The notes below the pieces were generated by a model. The model saw only the letters and a program-made list of their open reading frames with translations. It did no database searches and had not been told where the DNA came from. 64,000 bases of DNA, taken from positions 1-64,000 of the forward strand of contig JARGPB010000009.1 in NCBI GenBank assembly GCA_029212905.1. Direction: 5' to 3'. Below, in pieces: positions 15,116 to 26,200 of this stretch. How positions within the stretch are numbered: position 1 is the stretch's first letter; each line of letters opens with the position of its first letter. The position numbers were made by a program, and so were the translations under genes. The stretch is from Thalassovita sp. (GTDB lineage: Bacteria; Pseudomonadota; Alphaproteobacteria; Rhodobacterales; Rhodobacteraceae).

Positions 15116-17191
15116 TTAGTCTTGCCGCACATAGGTCACATAGAAGTTCTTCAGCATGCGGTGCTCCTGCAGGCGGTCACCTAGGCTGAACCCGTCACGT
15201 CGCATAGGCGCTTGGAAAATATCTAGACCGCGATCAAGTACGATTTTCCAGCCGGTATCGGTGACGATATCTCTAGAGTGCGCGGTCCCTGAACCATCAA
15301 ATGCCCAGGTGAAATCAACGCCCGAACCAATGCATGCCTCGGTAATGCTCTCCAGCAATTCGCGTTGCTTTTGCACGTTTCCGTCATCAGGCCCGGTGAC
15401 AAGATGGATGGCCACTTGATCTTCCAACGCCTTGCGTTGAATGACCATCTCGACGAATTCCATCATGTTCTTGATCTGGTAAAAATAGCGAATGTAGGGG
15501 TCTGTCACCACGATCCGAGATGCACCGTCCAGATAGGGCCCAAACAGTTTATCGTAGCTGACGCCCTTTCGGTTTTCGGCGAATACGTGGTGCCCCTCTT
15601 CGGTGCGCGGCTTGGCGGGCGCTGAGGTCTCCGACGTGTCGCGCGGCTCATGTTCGACTTCGATGACGTCATCATCGACTGCATCAGTGGATTGGTCCTG
15701 CTGCTTTGGGTCTAAGGCAGGTTTCAGATAGTAGAATTGGGGGAACTCTTGCTCTTCGACGGTTTGGACGCGCCGCTTTTCCCCGTCAGAGCCAGTGTAG
15801 AAGAAGTCGACATCTGGATAGGTCGCATCGATCCGAAACAGTTGGTCCTTTACGCGCTTTCGGCTTTCAAGTGCGAGCTGCAAGAGCTCTTCAACGTCAT
15901 CGGCTGTTTCATCTCCGGCAGGGAAAATCACCTTAAGGAAGCCCGACATGGTTTTGTAGACGGCGTCCCGATCACGGGTTGAAATCTTCTCGCTGACTTT
16001 GAAAAGCAGGTCCGGCCGGTTGGAGAAGTCTTCTTGGCGCAAATGGCGAAGGATCTCGGCGAGGTAGTCGACAATGAACCCGTAGCCAGTGGTGAACATC
16101 TCACCTCGGATCACGTCGATCTCCCAGCCAGGCAGATATGCGTGGAGACGATCAATGAATGCAGAGTCATGGAACTGTGGCGGCAGGGCTTCGAACAAGT
16201 CGCTGTTCTTGAGCATGAATGGCACATTGTGGTCTGTATTGCCGACAAATGCGAAGCTCGCTTCTGCTCCCATGGGGTTAACTCCGCGCGAGAAGGTCTT
16301 GTTTGCCATGTAGTTTTTCATGATATCGACCAAGGCTTTGTTCGCGGTTTTCTCGCGTCCCGCAAATTCATCAAAGGCCACGACATCCCAGTAGCCGACC
16401 AGTCCGATCCGCCCATTCGAGTTGTTTACAAACAGCTTCGGGATGGTCACTTCGCCGCCAGAGATCAGCTGGCCGTGTGGCGAAAACTCAGAGTAGATAT
16501 GCGATTTACCCGTACCCTTTGGGCCAAGTTCGATGATGTTGTAATTTCGCTCGACGAAGGGGATCAGGCGCATCAGCTGCAGGAGCTTGCTTCGGCGGCC
16601 GAAGGCTTCAGGATTGAAGCCGATCGACTGCATCAGGAGATCGATCCACTCTTCTTTGGAAAATTGCGCGCGCGCCTCCTTGTACCCCTCGTAATCGACC
16701 TTTGCGATCTGAATGGGTTTGATGGTCTCGAGCACCCACGGAGATGTTCTTGCGTCCTCTGAAAACTCGTATTGGACATCGGCAATACACCATACGCCGG
16801 TCACAAGCAGCTTTGGGTGCGCTTTGACCGTTCCGCTATCCACCGCAACCTTTTTGATGCCCAGGTTGTCGAACGTGGCTTCGTAACTGTCTGTTTTTTC
16901 GTTCAGTGAGACGCTGATCTGATCGATGACCTTGTAGCGTCCCTTTTCCTTGATCGTGGATTGGATCAGTCCCGCTTCGCTTCTATGAACGTAGTGCTTT
17001 CTGAGGATTTCTTTGACGGTTTCGATGCCGCTCTCGATCGATGCTTCGTCGTCAGTCGCACAGTACTGCCCAAGCAGGTATTCGAGGACATATGTTGGAA
17101 CGATTGCGTTGCCTTTGACCGCTTTCACAAGGTCTTTGCGGACCACGTAGCCCGCGAAATGCTCGTTAATCTTTTCGTCGAGTGCGCTCAT
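15116..17191 (-). CDS. brxL: BrxL, AAA+ Lon-like effector of BREX (variant C-terminus)
   Basis: A 691-aa protein. The N-terminal BrxL domain (DEKINEHFAGYVVRKDLV) and AAA+ core are clear: Walker A GPKGTGKS (223-230), Walker B VVAFDEF (Asp274/Glu275), and sensor-like VGNTDHN. BrxL is the AAA+ factor required for phage exclusion in type 1 BREX. After an acidic linker (about 500-535) the C-terminus (GVSYDKLFGPYLDGASRIVV, DPYIRYFYQIKNMMEF) resembles an MIT_C / phospholipase-D-like domain. I see no Ser-Lys Lon protease dyad. It follows pglZ by 9 bp. Confidence 0.88.
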   Translation of the reverse strand: MSALDEKINEHFAGYVVRKDLVKAVKGNAIVPTYVLEYLLGQYCATDDEASIESGIETVKEILRKHYVHRSEAGLIQSTIKEKGRYKVIDQISVSLNEKTDSYEATFDNLGIKKVAVDSGTVKAHPKLLVTGVWCIADVQYEFSEDARTSPWVLETIKPIQIAKVDYEGYKEARAQFSKEEWIDLLMQSIGFNPEAFGRRSKLLQLMRLIPFVERNYNIIELGPKGTGKSHIYSEFSPHGQLISGGEVTIPKLFVNNSNGRIGLVGYWDVVAFDEFAGREKTANKALVDIMKNYMANKTFSRGVNPMGAEASFAFVGNTDHNVPFMLKNSDLFEALPPQFHDSAFIDRLHAYLPGWEIDVIRGEMFTTGYGFIVDYLAEILRHLRQEDFSNRPDLLFKVSEKISTRDRDAVYKTMSGFLKVIFPAGDETADDVEELLQLALESRKRVKDQLFRIDATYPDVDFFYTGSDGEKRRVQTVEEQEFPQFYYLKPALDPKQQDQSTDAVDDDVIEVEHEPRDTSETSAPAKPRTEEGHHVFAENRKGVSYDKLFGPYLDGASRIVVTDPYIRYFYQIKNMMEFVEMVIQRKALEDQVAIHLVTGPDDGNVQKQRELLESITEACIGSGVDFTWAFDGSGTAHSRDIVTDTGWKIVLDRGLDIFQAPMRRDGFSLGDRLQEHRMLKNFYVTYVRQD

Positions 17192-17200
17192 GATAGGTCC

Positions 17201-19696
17201 TTAAAAGTCGAAATCTGTCGATATGCCACGACGCAGTTGGAAACGGTGGCTTGTGTAATCTTCGAAGTGGCTCGTTTTGCCGATCCGTTCGCGAAGCTTG
17301 AGGAAGACGTCCTGGTTGTTGAACCGATCAGCATCGCGAGAAAGCAGGAACTTGATGGGCAGCTCCCGTTCGCGCGCATTTTGCGAGGTGTAGTCAAAGG
17401 TCAGCGGGTGCTCATCTGAAATGAGCGTGCCGTCCGAAGCGTAAATCCCAGCAAGAACATTACGCTGTTGCTGCTTCTCTGAAACTGGCTGAGTTTGATA
17501 GAGAGTGACGGCCGTTTGGCCGGAAGAGATCAAGCTTTTTCCAGTGACGATGATCTGCACTTCAACTTTTTCAACATCGGCTTCGCGCCGTTTGCCGACA
17601 CGGAGTACGGGAACAATGACCTCTTGAAGCGTGGCCCCGCCATGTACGAACCGGCTTCCCGCTCCCTTGACGCGCATACGATTGATCGAATTGGGCAACA
17701 GAACGTCCAAGTTGCCTGATAGACCCAGATTTGAGGATGAAAACTTCTTCATTCCAGATGTCGCATCCAGGTCTCGCCCGATGATAAATCGACGATTTTT
17801 AACAAGGATTTCCGCACCAGCGGGAGCCGCTACCGAAAAGTCAGTCTCATCCAATGCCCGGTGCTGATAGATGAAGCCATGATCCGCCGTCACAAGGATG
17901 TTGGAAAAGTTGGCCGTCGTAAGCTTGCGGACCAGTTTGGTCAGATCCTCGACAGCGACTTCTGCAGCCTCTGCCACGCGTTCCTCAGTGGCGAGCTTGT
18001 CGCCAACGATGTCGATCCTGTTGTGGTAGAGGTAGAGAATGTCATGATCGCGGAAAATCTCTTTTCCGTCGTCCGCCTTCAAGCTCATGAAATCATCTGC
18101 CTTCATGGCTTTGACACGGTCTCCGGCACGCCCCATGCCCAGAACCTTTTCGCGGTTAGCGGTTCCCTGAGTAGGCAAGCCAAACGAAGACACGTTGCCG
18201 TCCTCCGACAGCTCCAGATCCTTGTTCGGTAAGAGCGCAGCCATGCCGAGTTGCGTGTAGCTGGGCAAAGCAGAAATCATCGGCTTTAGATCGGCGTCGA
18301 ACCGGTTCAGTTTACGGATCTCGCGCAGGGCTTCTTCTGCAACCTCATAGCGCAACGCGTCAGAGATGATTACCACCACCTTCTGATCGCGGCGGCGGAA
18401 TTCGGCGGCCTGGTCCATATAGAAATCGGTCTGATGCGCAAATCCCGATATCTTCCAATCGCTCAGTCCAGCGATCTGATCTTGCCAGGCGTCATTGACG
18501 GCAGACAGGAAGTTGGTCGTGTAGCGGTTCTCTACGCTTTCGAACAACGCGCTAAGCAGAGAGGACTGACCGCTCTTTTGCATATGATAGATGAATTTGC
18601 GGTAGAGTTGGTCGATCTTGTACCAGTGCGAAACATAGCGCTTCACCCCCTCAGCGGGTGAGATCATAGTCAAGTTCGCCTCAGCCAGCGCCTGCTGGAA
18701 TTCTGTGGCATAGCCGATGGCTTGATAAATATCCTCATAGGTTGGATACCAATGGCTTTGCCGCCGCTCTCGCACGGTCTTCAGCACCTCGGCCGATGAA
18801 ACCGTTTGGCTTGCCATCTCACGCACCAGAGACCGAATGATCTGCCGGTCGATCTCTTCAAAATGGTCGATGGCACGCAAGGCCTTGATGTCTCGCTCTT
18901 GCACGTCTTCTGGGATCCGCAGGATTTCCTGGTACTTCCCACTCAGCGTTTCAAACGCCTGCGCCCCCAGCCGATTGTTCTTCCAGCGGCGGAAGACAAG
19001 AAGCGCCTCGCCGTTCAGCTTGCCATCTTCGCCCAAGGCGCGGGCATAGCAGGACTGGAACAGTGTGATCGCGAAATCCTCAAAGTCAGGCACATCGCTG
19101 ACATAGCCATAGGCATTCTCAACCTGCTTCCAGAAGAACTCTGTCAGACCGGACCGCTCCATCAGCCGCATGGCGTCGTCGCGCTCGTCCGCGAGCTCGG
19201 CCAGCAGCTCCTCGATGACCGTGTCCAAGGCTCCCTCGGCCCCGGCGCAGACGGCCAACATGCGGCGCAGCACATCGGTCTTCGTGTCAGACGGCGTGAT
19301 CATCTCCTTCAGCGCCTCGATGCGGCTCTTGGCGCGGTAGAACTCCATGTGGTCGCGCACCACGTCTTCGAACTGCAGCGGCAGGCCCAGTTCCGCCAGC
19401 CAGATCGCCGCTTGATCGGCCTTGAAAACACCGCAGGCGAAATAGAGGTCCAGCAGCCAGTTGTCGGCCATCTCGGGCGCGGGGCCGTCGTGGAACACCA
19501 GAAACTTCTGTTTCGGCTCTTGCCGCAGCATCCGGTATTTCAGGCCGAACTCGTTATTCGCGATCTCGACCTTTTCCACATCCGGTAGATCCACAGCGTC
19601 ATATTCAGCCCGCATGTCGCGCGCGGCATCGTACCAGAAGACGATCCGGTGATCGATGAACAGCCGCTCTAGGCCCGCCTTGATCCGGTCGGTCAT
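17201..19696 (-). CDS. pglZ: PglZ, alkaline-phosphatase-superfamily protein of BREX
   Basis: An 831-aa protein with a central alkaline-phosphatase-like domain. The metal-binding signatures are visible: Asp446 in IISDALRYEVAEEAL, and Asp605-His606 in LVTADHGFIYQH. The N-terminal 430 residues are helical as in type A PglZ proteins. PglZ is a core BREX component needed for both methylation and phage exclusion; its true substrate is unknown. The start codon overlaps the pglX stop by 4 bp. Length is normal for the BREX-1 form. Confidence 0.94.
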   Translation of the reverse strand: MTDRIKAGLERLFIDHRIVFWYDAARDMRAEYDAVDLPDVEKVEIANNEFGLKYRMLRQEPKQKFLVFHDGPAPEMADNWLLDLYFACGVFKADQAAIWLAELGLPLQFEDVVRDHMEFYRAKSRIEALKEMITPSDTKTDVLRRMLAVCAGAEGALDTVIEELLAELADERDDAMRLMERSGLTEFFWKQVENAYGYVSDVPDFEDFAITLFQSCYARALGEDGKLNGEALLVFRRWKNNRLGAQAFETLSGKYQEILRIPEDVQERDIKALRAIDHFEEIDRQIIRSLVREMASQTVSSAEVLKTVRERRQSHWYPTYEDIYQAIGYATEFQQALAEANLTMISPAEGVKRYVSHWYKIDQLYRKFIYHMQKSGQSSLLSALFESVENRYTTNFLSAVNDAWQDQIAGLSDWKISGFAHQTDFYMDQAAEFRRRDQKVVVIISDALRYEVAEEALREIRKLNRFDADLKPMISALPSYTQLGMAALLPNKDLELSEDGNVSSFGLPTQGTANREKVLGMGRAGDRVKAMKADDFMSLKADDGKEIFRDHDILYLYHNRIDIVGDKLATEERVAEAAEVAVEDLTKLVRKLTTANFSNILVTADHGFIYQHRALDETDFSVAAPAGAEILVKNRRFIIGRDLDATSGMKKFSSSNLGLSGNLDVLLPNSINRMRVKGAGSRFVHGGATLQEVIVPVLRVGKRREADVEKVEVQIIVTGKSLISSGQTAVTLYQTQPVSEKQQQRNVLAGIYASDGTLISDEHPLTFDYTSQNARERELPIKFLLSRDADRFNNQDVFLKLRERIGKTSHFEDYTSHRFQLRRGISTDFDF

Positions 19697-22600
19697 GACA
19701 GCCCCGCAATCTTCTTCAGGGCAGTGCCGAACTTCGGATAGTTCGCCTTCACCCCGTCATCCAGATCGATCTCGATCTTCTGCTGCGCCAGCGGGAAGAT
19801 CACCTCGCGTTCCCATTCGTTCAGCTCGTCGATCTGCTTGGCGACTTTGGCCACATCCTTCAGCGCCTTGGTCTTCTGGCCCTGAGTGGCGGTTGGATCA
19901 TCGGCCAGCTTTTCCAGCCGCGCGCGCTCGCCCTCCAGCTTGGTGATGAACTCGCGCAGGTAGTCGTTCAGCAGCACCGACACCGTGTCGCCCCGATAGC
20001 GGTGCATGTAGATCAGCGCGTTGAACGTGCCCTTGGGGCTGGAAAACATCCAGTAGATCGGGCGCTTCTTGTAGCGCTTCACGTGGTCGGCGTAGAAATC
20101 CTTGGTGAAGTATTTACGGATGTCCTTGCCAATTGCGTCCTCGATGAACTTCAGGTTCTCGCGGAAATGCGCCTCGCCAAAGGTGGTGCGTAGGAACAGG
20201 CGGAAGCGTTCGGTGATGTCATCGGGGAACCAGTCGGCGTCGAGCACGGGGATGACGTTGTCTTCGTCCGGCATGAAGCTGGGCTCGGGTATGCGGGCGA
20301 GGTAGTCCTCCAACCGCTCGCCCTGATTGGCGAGGATCAGGCCCGGCGCGTCGAGGCTGTAGCGCCCGAACATGCAGCCCACGGCGTAGCTGAGGAACTC
20401 GGCCATGGTGTCGGCGCGCAGGCGGGCCTCGTTTGCTGCCGTGTCATTCTTGATGCCATAGCGATAGGCGGGGTTACAGGTGAGGGTGATTTCGTTCAGC
20501 GGCACCTCGGGGGTCAGCTCGTCTTGCAGACCATAGGCGTCGATGAAGATGCGGTTGTTCTCTTCCTCCAACCGCTGCATCTCGTCCGTCATGCCCTGCC
20601 AATGGGCGCGGAGGGTGACGTAGCTGTCCTCCAGCGTTTCGGCGCGGTGGTCGAGCTGGAGCAGCGGGAGCGTGGTGAAATCCCAAGAGGTTTCAAAGGC
20701 GTCCCAGTCGGAGCGCGTCATGCCCAACAGCTTTTCGGTAACGTTGAAAACACGCTCCATTTCGCCGTTTTGCAAATTTGCAATCGGGATTCTTGAGATG
20801 TCGCCTGGTTGAAAGTTGATAGTCTCGTTGAATGCGCCAAGGAAAAAAGAAGATACCTTTGAACTGAGAATGGAGGTCAAAAGTGGGAGGGACGATACTG
20901 ATGATGGAAAAATACAGGAGCCGCCAGAATCAAACAAGAAACCCGGATCGGAACGCCGAGAAGAGAAGCTACCGCTCGAAACGGATGAATAAGTGATACA
21001 GTCATGAAAATAAAATTTCTCGGAGCGTACGGAGGCCTTCTTTTTTCCGGATGCATCAACAACTGACTTGATAGCGCTTCCGTTATTTTTCCAGTTAACA
21101 ACGCTTTCATTAAGTCCATACCATTTTCTGAAGCCTCCTCCTTTGTTGTAAGGGAACCAAGTGGCTTCTGACCTGACTTTGAGTTCTGTTGTGCGAGTTT
21201 TGTCAAATTTTGCTTGGGAAACCTCTGACCACATTCGAACAAATCGATTGTTGTCTGACGTTGTCATCCCGGCCCTAACGGACGCGTTGTTGCCAAAGGT
21301 CTGACCTGCTTCGAATAAGCGTACAACAGAATCATCAAACCAATATGCAAAAGGGGCTCCGGGGATAGCCAAGAAGCTCTGACTGCTTTTTGAATAATGG
21401 ATCCTACGCATATTGTTTTGGGGTTGCTCGTTTTCCCGCTGCCCGTAACGATCAAAGTCAAAACGAAAGCTTCTGTCCTTTATTGTCGATTTCACAATTT
21501 TCGCAATATCAACAGGATCTATGTACTGGAAGTTTCTCTTATGCGGCCGGAAGAATTGCGTAACTCTCTCTTCAGGTGGTCGCTTGCTCCCAACAAATGC
21601 AGATGAGCCCCAATCTATCCCGAAAATACCTCGACCCATATGGATGACGCTTTCGAAAGAGGTAGAGCTTAGCATCGACAAGCGGAATGCTTCGAAGGCG
21701 GACAGGAACATCCAAGAAGGAAGAGTAATTAGGCCGAAATATCCACTTTCAACGACACATTTGTGCGACCGTTCAATAAACGTGGAATATAAGTCGGCGG
21801 AACTATCCTTGAAATTCTCTCGTATGAATCCTGTAAGATGATCATTCATACCACGCGAACCCATATACGGCGGGTTGGCTACCACCACGTGATACTTCGG
21901 CGACAGCGCCTCGGCCATGCGCAGCACTGCGATGACGCGCGCCTGCACCTCCTTCAGCAGCAGATCGCCGCCGAAATCCCGCGCCTCCACAATCCGCAGC
22001 GTCTCGGCCGGGTCGCGCAGTTTCGGCACGATCAGCGAGCCAAAGTTCTTGGCCTGCTCAAACTGCCCCAGCGTCTCGCGCAGCTCATCGGTGAACAGAT
22101 CCTTGCCCACCACGGCGGCCACGTCCTGCATTTCGGCGTCTGTAAGGGCCACGTTCTGCAACACGCAGATGTCGGGCTTTGCCGCCATCCGCAGGAACCG
22201 CCGCCGCCCCAGCTTGCCCGCCGCTTTCATCGCTAGTGCAAAAGCCGCCAGTGCGCCTGCACGGTCGTCGATCTCCACCCCTGTCAGGTTGTTCGTCAGG
22301 ATTAGCGCAGGGATCTCTGTCGCGTCATATCCCTCTTCCTCGTAGATGGCGTATAGCAGGTCGAAGGCATAGGTCAGCATGTGCCCCGAGCCTGCGGCGG
22401 GATCGCAGATGCGGATCTCTTCCGGCTTGGTGATTTTCAGGAAGTCCGTCTCGGGCTCTTCGGGCGCGATGTAGTAGTCCATCCGCTCGGCCAGGCGGCT
22501 TTGCGGCCGGTTCAACAGCCAGAGCCGCCCCAACGAGTTCTCCACCAGATAGCGGACGATCCAGTGCGGGGTGAAGAGCTGCGTCGCGGCAGGGATGTTC

Positions 22601-23259
22601 TCGGCCGTGATCTTCTGGTTCTTCTTCAGCCCCGCGAAGACCTGATCCTTCTTCTCCGAGATGTAGAACTGGTAGAGCCAGCCGATGATCTCGACATCCT
22701 GACAGGCGTCCTCGGTCATGACTTTGCGCAGCTCAGCGAGGATGGAGGATTGCGAGAGTAGATCCTCGGGCATCAAGAGTTCGGTGTAATCGTCGATCTG
22801 CTCGAACAGGAACGGCATGGGGCCGTGCCACTGGTTGCAGGTGTGGACGAGCAGGAGGCGATACGCCTCGGCCTGTGGGTCATGCGACGGCGTGCGCCCG
22901 TCAAGGAGGGACTGGATCGTGGCAGGCGCGCCATCCGGCAAGTTGCCCGCCATCGCCTCTGACAGCAGTTCCGGCCGCGTGGCTCCGTCAGCAGGGGAGA
23001 CCACGCGGACCTGCGTGTAGCCGTTCGCATCCATGAAGCGCAGAGCGGTGAACCGGTTGAACCATGTGTAAGCGACCTGTTCGATGACCTGCTGTCTGTC
23101 GGCTTTGGCAATGGCGTTTTCGAGATCTTTGACAGCCTTCGGGGCCTCCCGCCGCGCAGCGCTGCCTTCAGCCAGCACGACGTCGAGCTTCGATGCCACC
23201 TGATCGATCAGCAGGTTGCGGGCGGCCTGGGCAAATTTCTTGAGCGCGTTGGTATCCAT
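19693..23259 (-). CDS. pglX: PglX, BREX-1 adenine-specific DNA methyltransferase
   Basis: A 1188-aa protein that would methylate one adenine of a short non-palindromic site so that host DNA is spared. Motif I is DPAAGSGHML (286-295) and motif IV is NPPY (462-465). Target recognition follows from about 470 to 840. The DNA coding for that recognition part (roughly 20740-21850) is conspicuously AT-richer than the flanking parts: 60-base samples give 43% GC at 21001-21060 against 67% at 20281-20340. This suggests that the recognition domain was exchanged. The frame is intact. The start ATG shares one base with the brxC stop. Confidence 0.95.
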   Translation of the reverse strand: MDTNALKKFAQAARNLLIDQVASKLDVVLAEGSAARREAPKAVKDLENAIAKADRQQVIEQVAYTWFNRFTALRFMDANGYTQVRVVSPADGATRPELLSEAMAGNLPDGAPATIQSLLDGRTPSHDPQAEAYRLLLVHTCNQWHGPMPFLFEQIDDYTELLMPEDLLSQSSILAELRKVMTEDACQDVEIIGWLYQFYISEKKDQVFAGLKKNQKITAENIPAATQLFTPHWIVRYLVENSLGRLWLLNRPQSRLAERMDYYIAPEEPETDFLKITKPEEIRICDPAAGSGHMLTYAFDLLYAIYEEEGYDATEIPALILTNNLTGVEIDDRAGALAAFALAMKAAGKLGRRRFLRMAAKPDICVLQNVALTDAEMQDVAAVVGKDLFTDELRETLGQFEQAKNFGSLIVPKLRDPAETLRIVEARDFGGDLLLKEVQARVIAVLRMAEALSPKYHVVVANPPYMGSRGMNDHLTGFIRENFKDSSADLYSTFIERSHKCVVESGYFGLITLPSWMFLSAFEAFRLSMLSSTSFESVIHMGRGIFGIDWGSSAFVGSKRPPEERVTQFFRPHKRNFQYIDPVDIAKIVKSTIKDRSFRFDFDRYGQRENEQPQNNMRRIHYSKSSQSFLAIPGAPFAYWFDDSVVRLFEAGQTFGNNASVRAGMTTSDNNRFVRMWSEVSQAKFDKTRTTELKVRSEATWFPYNKGGGFRKWYGLNESVVNWKNNGSAIKSVVDASGKKKASVRSEKFYFHDCITYSSVSSGSFSSRRSDPGFLFDSGGSCIFPSSVSSLPLLTSILSSKVSSFFLGAFNETINFQPGDISRIPIANLQNGEMERVFNVTEKLLGMTRSDWDAFETSWDFTTLPLLQLDHRAETLEDSYVTLRAHWQGMTDEMQRLEEENNRIFIDAYGLQDELTPEVPLNEITLTCNPAYRYGIKNDTAANEARLRADTMAEFLSYAVGCMFGRYSLDAPGLILANQGERLEDYLARIPEPSFMPDEDNVIPVLDADWFPDDITERFRLFLRTTFGEAHFRENLKFIEDAIGKDIRKYFTKDFYADHVKRYKKRPIYWMFSSPKGTFNALIYMHRYRGDTVSVLLNDYLREFITKLEGERARLEKLADDPTATQGQKTKALKDVAKVAKQIDELNEWEREVIFPLAQQKIEIDLDDGVKANYPKFGTALKKIAGLS

Positions 23260-26200
23260 TACACAATAACTTTCTTACCCGCGCGGATTTCGGCCAGCAG
23301 GGTCTTTTTCATTTCTTCTAGGTATTGGTCGACGTCGGCCTCATCGGTCAGCAGCGTTTTAGGGGCTGCGACCTTCAGCTGCGAGGCGAGGACTGTAGTG
23401 GGAGGTTGCGGCGCGGGCGCAGGCCGGTCCGACATGCCGGGCTGTGGCTCGGGCGCAGGTGTCGGTCGCGCGAGGCGGTCGAGTTCGGTGACAACGTCCG
23501 ACAGCAGGTTGGTGCGCGCGCCATTGGCACGGTCGCGCAGCACAGGGATCAGCGTGATCGTATCGAGGCCTGCCTTGTGGCTCTCGATGCGCGCAGTGAT
23601 GCGGGCTTGTTTGTCCGTGTCGAGCGCCTGGAAGTCCGGCATTTGTGCGATTTTGGCAGAGACGTCTTCGACCTCTGCGGTGACGGCTTTGCGTTCTTCA
23701 AGAACCTTGAGTTCGACCTTGTTTTTCAGATCAAACAGGTCAGATTTGAGGTTCTGGATCATTGAGCCTTTAAAGCAGCCCGGATCCTCTAATGCGGCGC
23801 GCAGCTTCGCCCCAGCATCAGGATCGACATAGTCGATGTTGGCAGATTGGCTGGTGAGCATATCGCGGGCATCGTCGTAGATACCCTTTTGCGCGCCACC
23901 CATGAAGGACTTCACCTTGTCCAGGATATCTTCCTTCGCGTTCAGAAGGTTATCCTCGCGCTTAGCCGCGTCGGAGATATACCAGTTCGCTGGCTTGCCT
24001 TTCATGCCCCGCAGCAGTTCATGAAACGGCTCGAGCGCGGTTAGGAAAGGGTAGCGGTGCGACTGGCGAACAAGCCCGTCCACCTCAGCTTCGAGCGCAT
24101 CAATGCTTGTAGCCCATTCCGCACCCAAACCACGCGCATCCGTTCCTGATGAGGGCTGCGCAAAGAGCTCCTGATAAAGTTCTTTCGCCCGACGTATTTC
24201 AGCAGCGGAGAATTCCGTCTGAGGGGTCAGCAATATGTTCGGAAGCGCGTGACTGTTGTTCAACGCCTTGGCAAGATCCAATCCTTCCTTGATGGCGCTG
24301 TCGACACGCGCTTCGATCTTACCTTTGGCGACCAAGCTGCCTGCAAGGCAAAGGACTGCGGTTATTGGCCAACCGTAGGGTTTGGACGTGAACCGATCAG
24401 CCAGATACTTGACGGAGACTTTTACCCCGTTGCGTGCCTGAGCGTTGATGAAGCTGAGGACGTCCTGTTCGGCTTCGTTGATACCTGTGCCGTCAGAACC
24501 GAAGAGCCCGCTTTCGGACTGTACCGCTTTGTTGATATCGGCCTCGGTATAGCTGACGCCGCGCAGCATCGGGAGATTGGTGTAAACTTTGTCGACCAGG
24601 GACTGGAACGCCTTGCTGATGCGCTCTTGAGCATCCTCTCCGCCGATCTCCAGTTCGTCGCCCCTGACGAACAGGCGTGCGCTTCCCATCAGCTTGCGGA
24701 GCCGCATTTCAAGGTCTTTTGCACGGCGGCCGTTTTGTTCGCCTTTTTCTGCGACGATACGGTCGCGGCCCGGCTGCGGAGAACCGCTGCGAGACTGGCG
24801 GATGAACTTGTCCGTTTGTTTGAATAGCTCGAGATCTTTGTAGAAGTTGGCGTCCGCTCCGGTGCAGACAGCGAGCTCATCCTTTGCCATTGTTGCCATT
24901 CGATAGGCGTCAAAGTTTTCAGCGTCAAAATTTAGAGGCGATATCAGATTGATAGAGAGCTCGTGCTCTCGACCAATCGCGTGGTCGTCCAACTTACGAG
25001 TTATTGCGTATTCATATCCCGATTTAACATGGTTGATCCTGCGATGCTTTAGCACCAAATCGAACGCGATCGCCGACAGTTCACCAGCTAGCTCAGAAGG
25101 GTCGATGTCCAGGCCTTTGATTTCTGCTTCGACATCCTTTTCCTCATTGGTGAGGAACTCATAGACCTCACCGTTCCGCTGGATATAGGTTTCCCTTTCC
25201 AGACGGCTCAATGCTTCCTCGATCTTGCGGCGTTGGCTCGTCTGGTCCGCCTCAAACTCTGACAGGAGCAGAATTCCGATGTTTCGAACCGAAGGTTTGA
25301 AGCCTTTGACGTATTTGACTAGGAACAAGGATTTCAGAACCCGAACGGCAAAATGATCGTCCAGGTTTTTTTCGGCAATCTGAATACTCTGCTGAACCGA
25401 AGATTTCAGCGCGGTGCGGATCCCTTCGAACATGAGATCGAAAGTGGCCAACCCTCCGACTTCTTTGTCTTTCAGCTTCTTCGAGACCTCTTGGAAAACG
25501 CCCAACATCGACCGCTCGCCGACCGAGCTGTGTTTGCCTTCAAATGCGTTGTGCTCCGACAAAGACGTGATCGCCATTTGAAAGAGGTCATACTGATAGG
25601 GGGGGAAAGGATAGCTTGAGATGAAGTGTTCGCGATCCCGGTAGTTTTTGAGCTTCATCGAGCCGTCAGCAAAATCGAACAGGGTCTTGAGGTTGTTTTC
25701 TTCGCGGTCATGAAGGTTGCCAAGCGTCACTTGCCCTTCCGACGTCTTGGCGAGGAGGCGGCGCTGGATCACTTCGGCGACATCGGCCGAGTTCAGCGGC
25801 ATACGGTTGCTGAAGCGGGCCTGAATTTTGGAGAAGTCATTCTCTTGCTGTTGCGTCATGTCGCCGATAACCGACGCCATGTCTTGCTGCGCAGTTACTA
25901 TGATCCAAGCCTGCCCTTTGCATTTGGTGTTAAGGCTCTCTGCGATGGTTTGCAGGTTGGTCATGAGCTTAACATTGTCCGCAATATACTGGCCGACTTC
26001 GTCAACGAAGAAGTTGAGCCGGAAGCCCTTGGGCTGGTCATCGATCCAAGCTTTGACTGTGCCAGCGAAGTCCTCAATCGAGACGCGTGTGTCCTTCCGG
26101 TATTGGCTCAGGATGTCTTTTGCATCTGAAGGATCACCACCGGTTGCTTCTGCAAACGCTGTCGCAATATTTTTGGCTTCGAGTAGCGCCTGTTCTCGAC

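Noticed and set aside
18806..19588. 260-aa plus-strand frame inside pglZ
   Set aside because: Shadow of pglZ; His/Leu-rich composition typical of an antisense frame.
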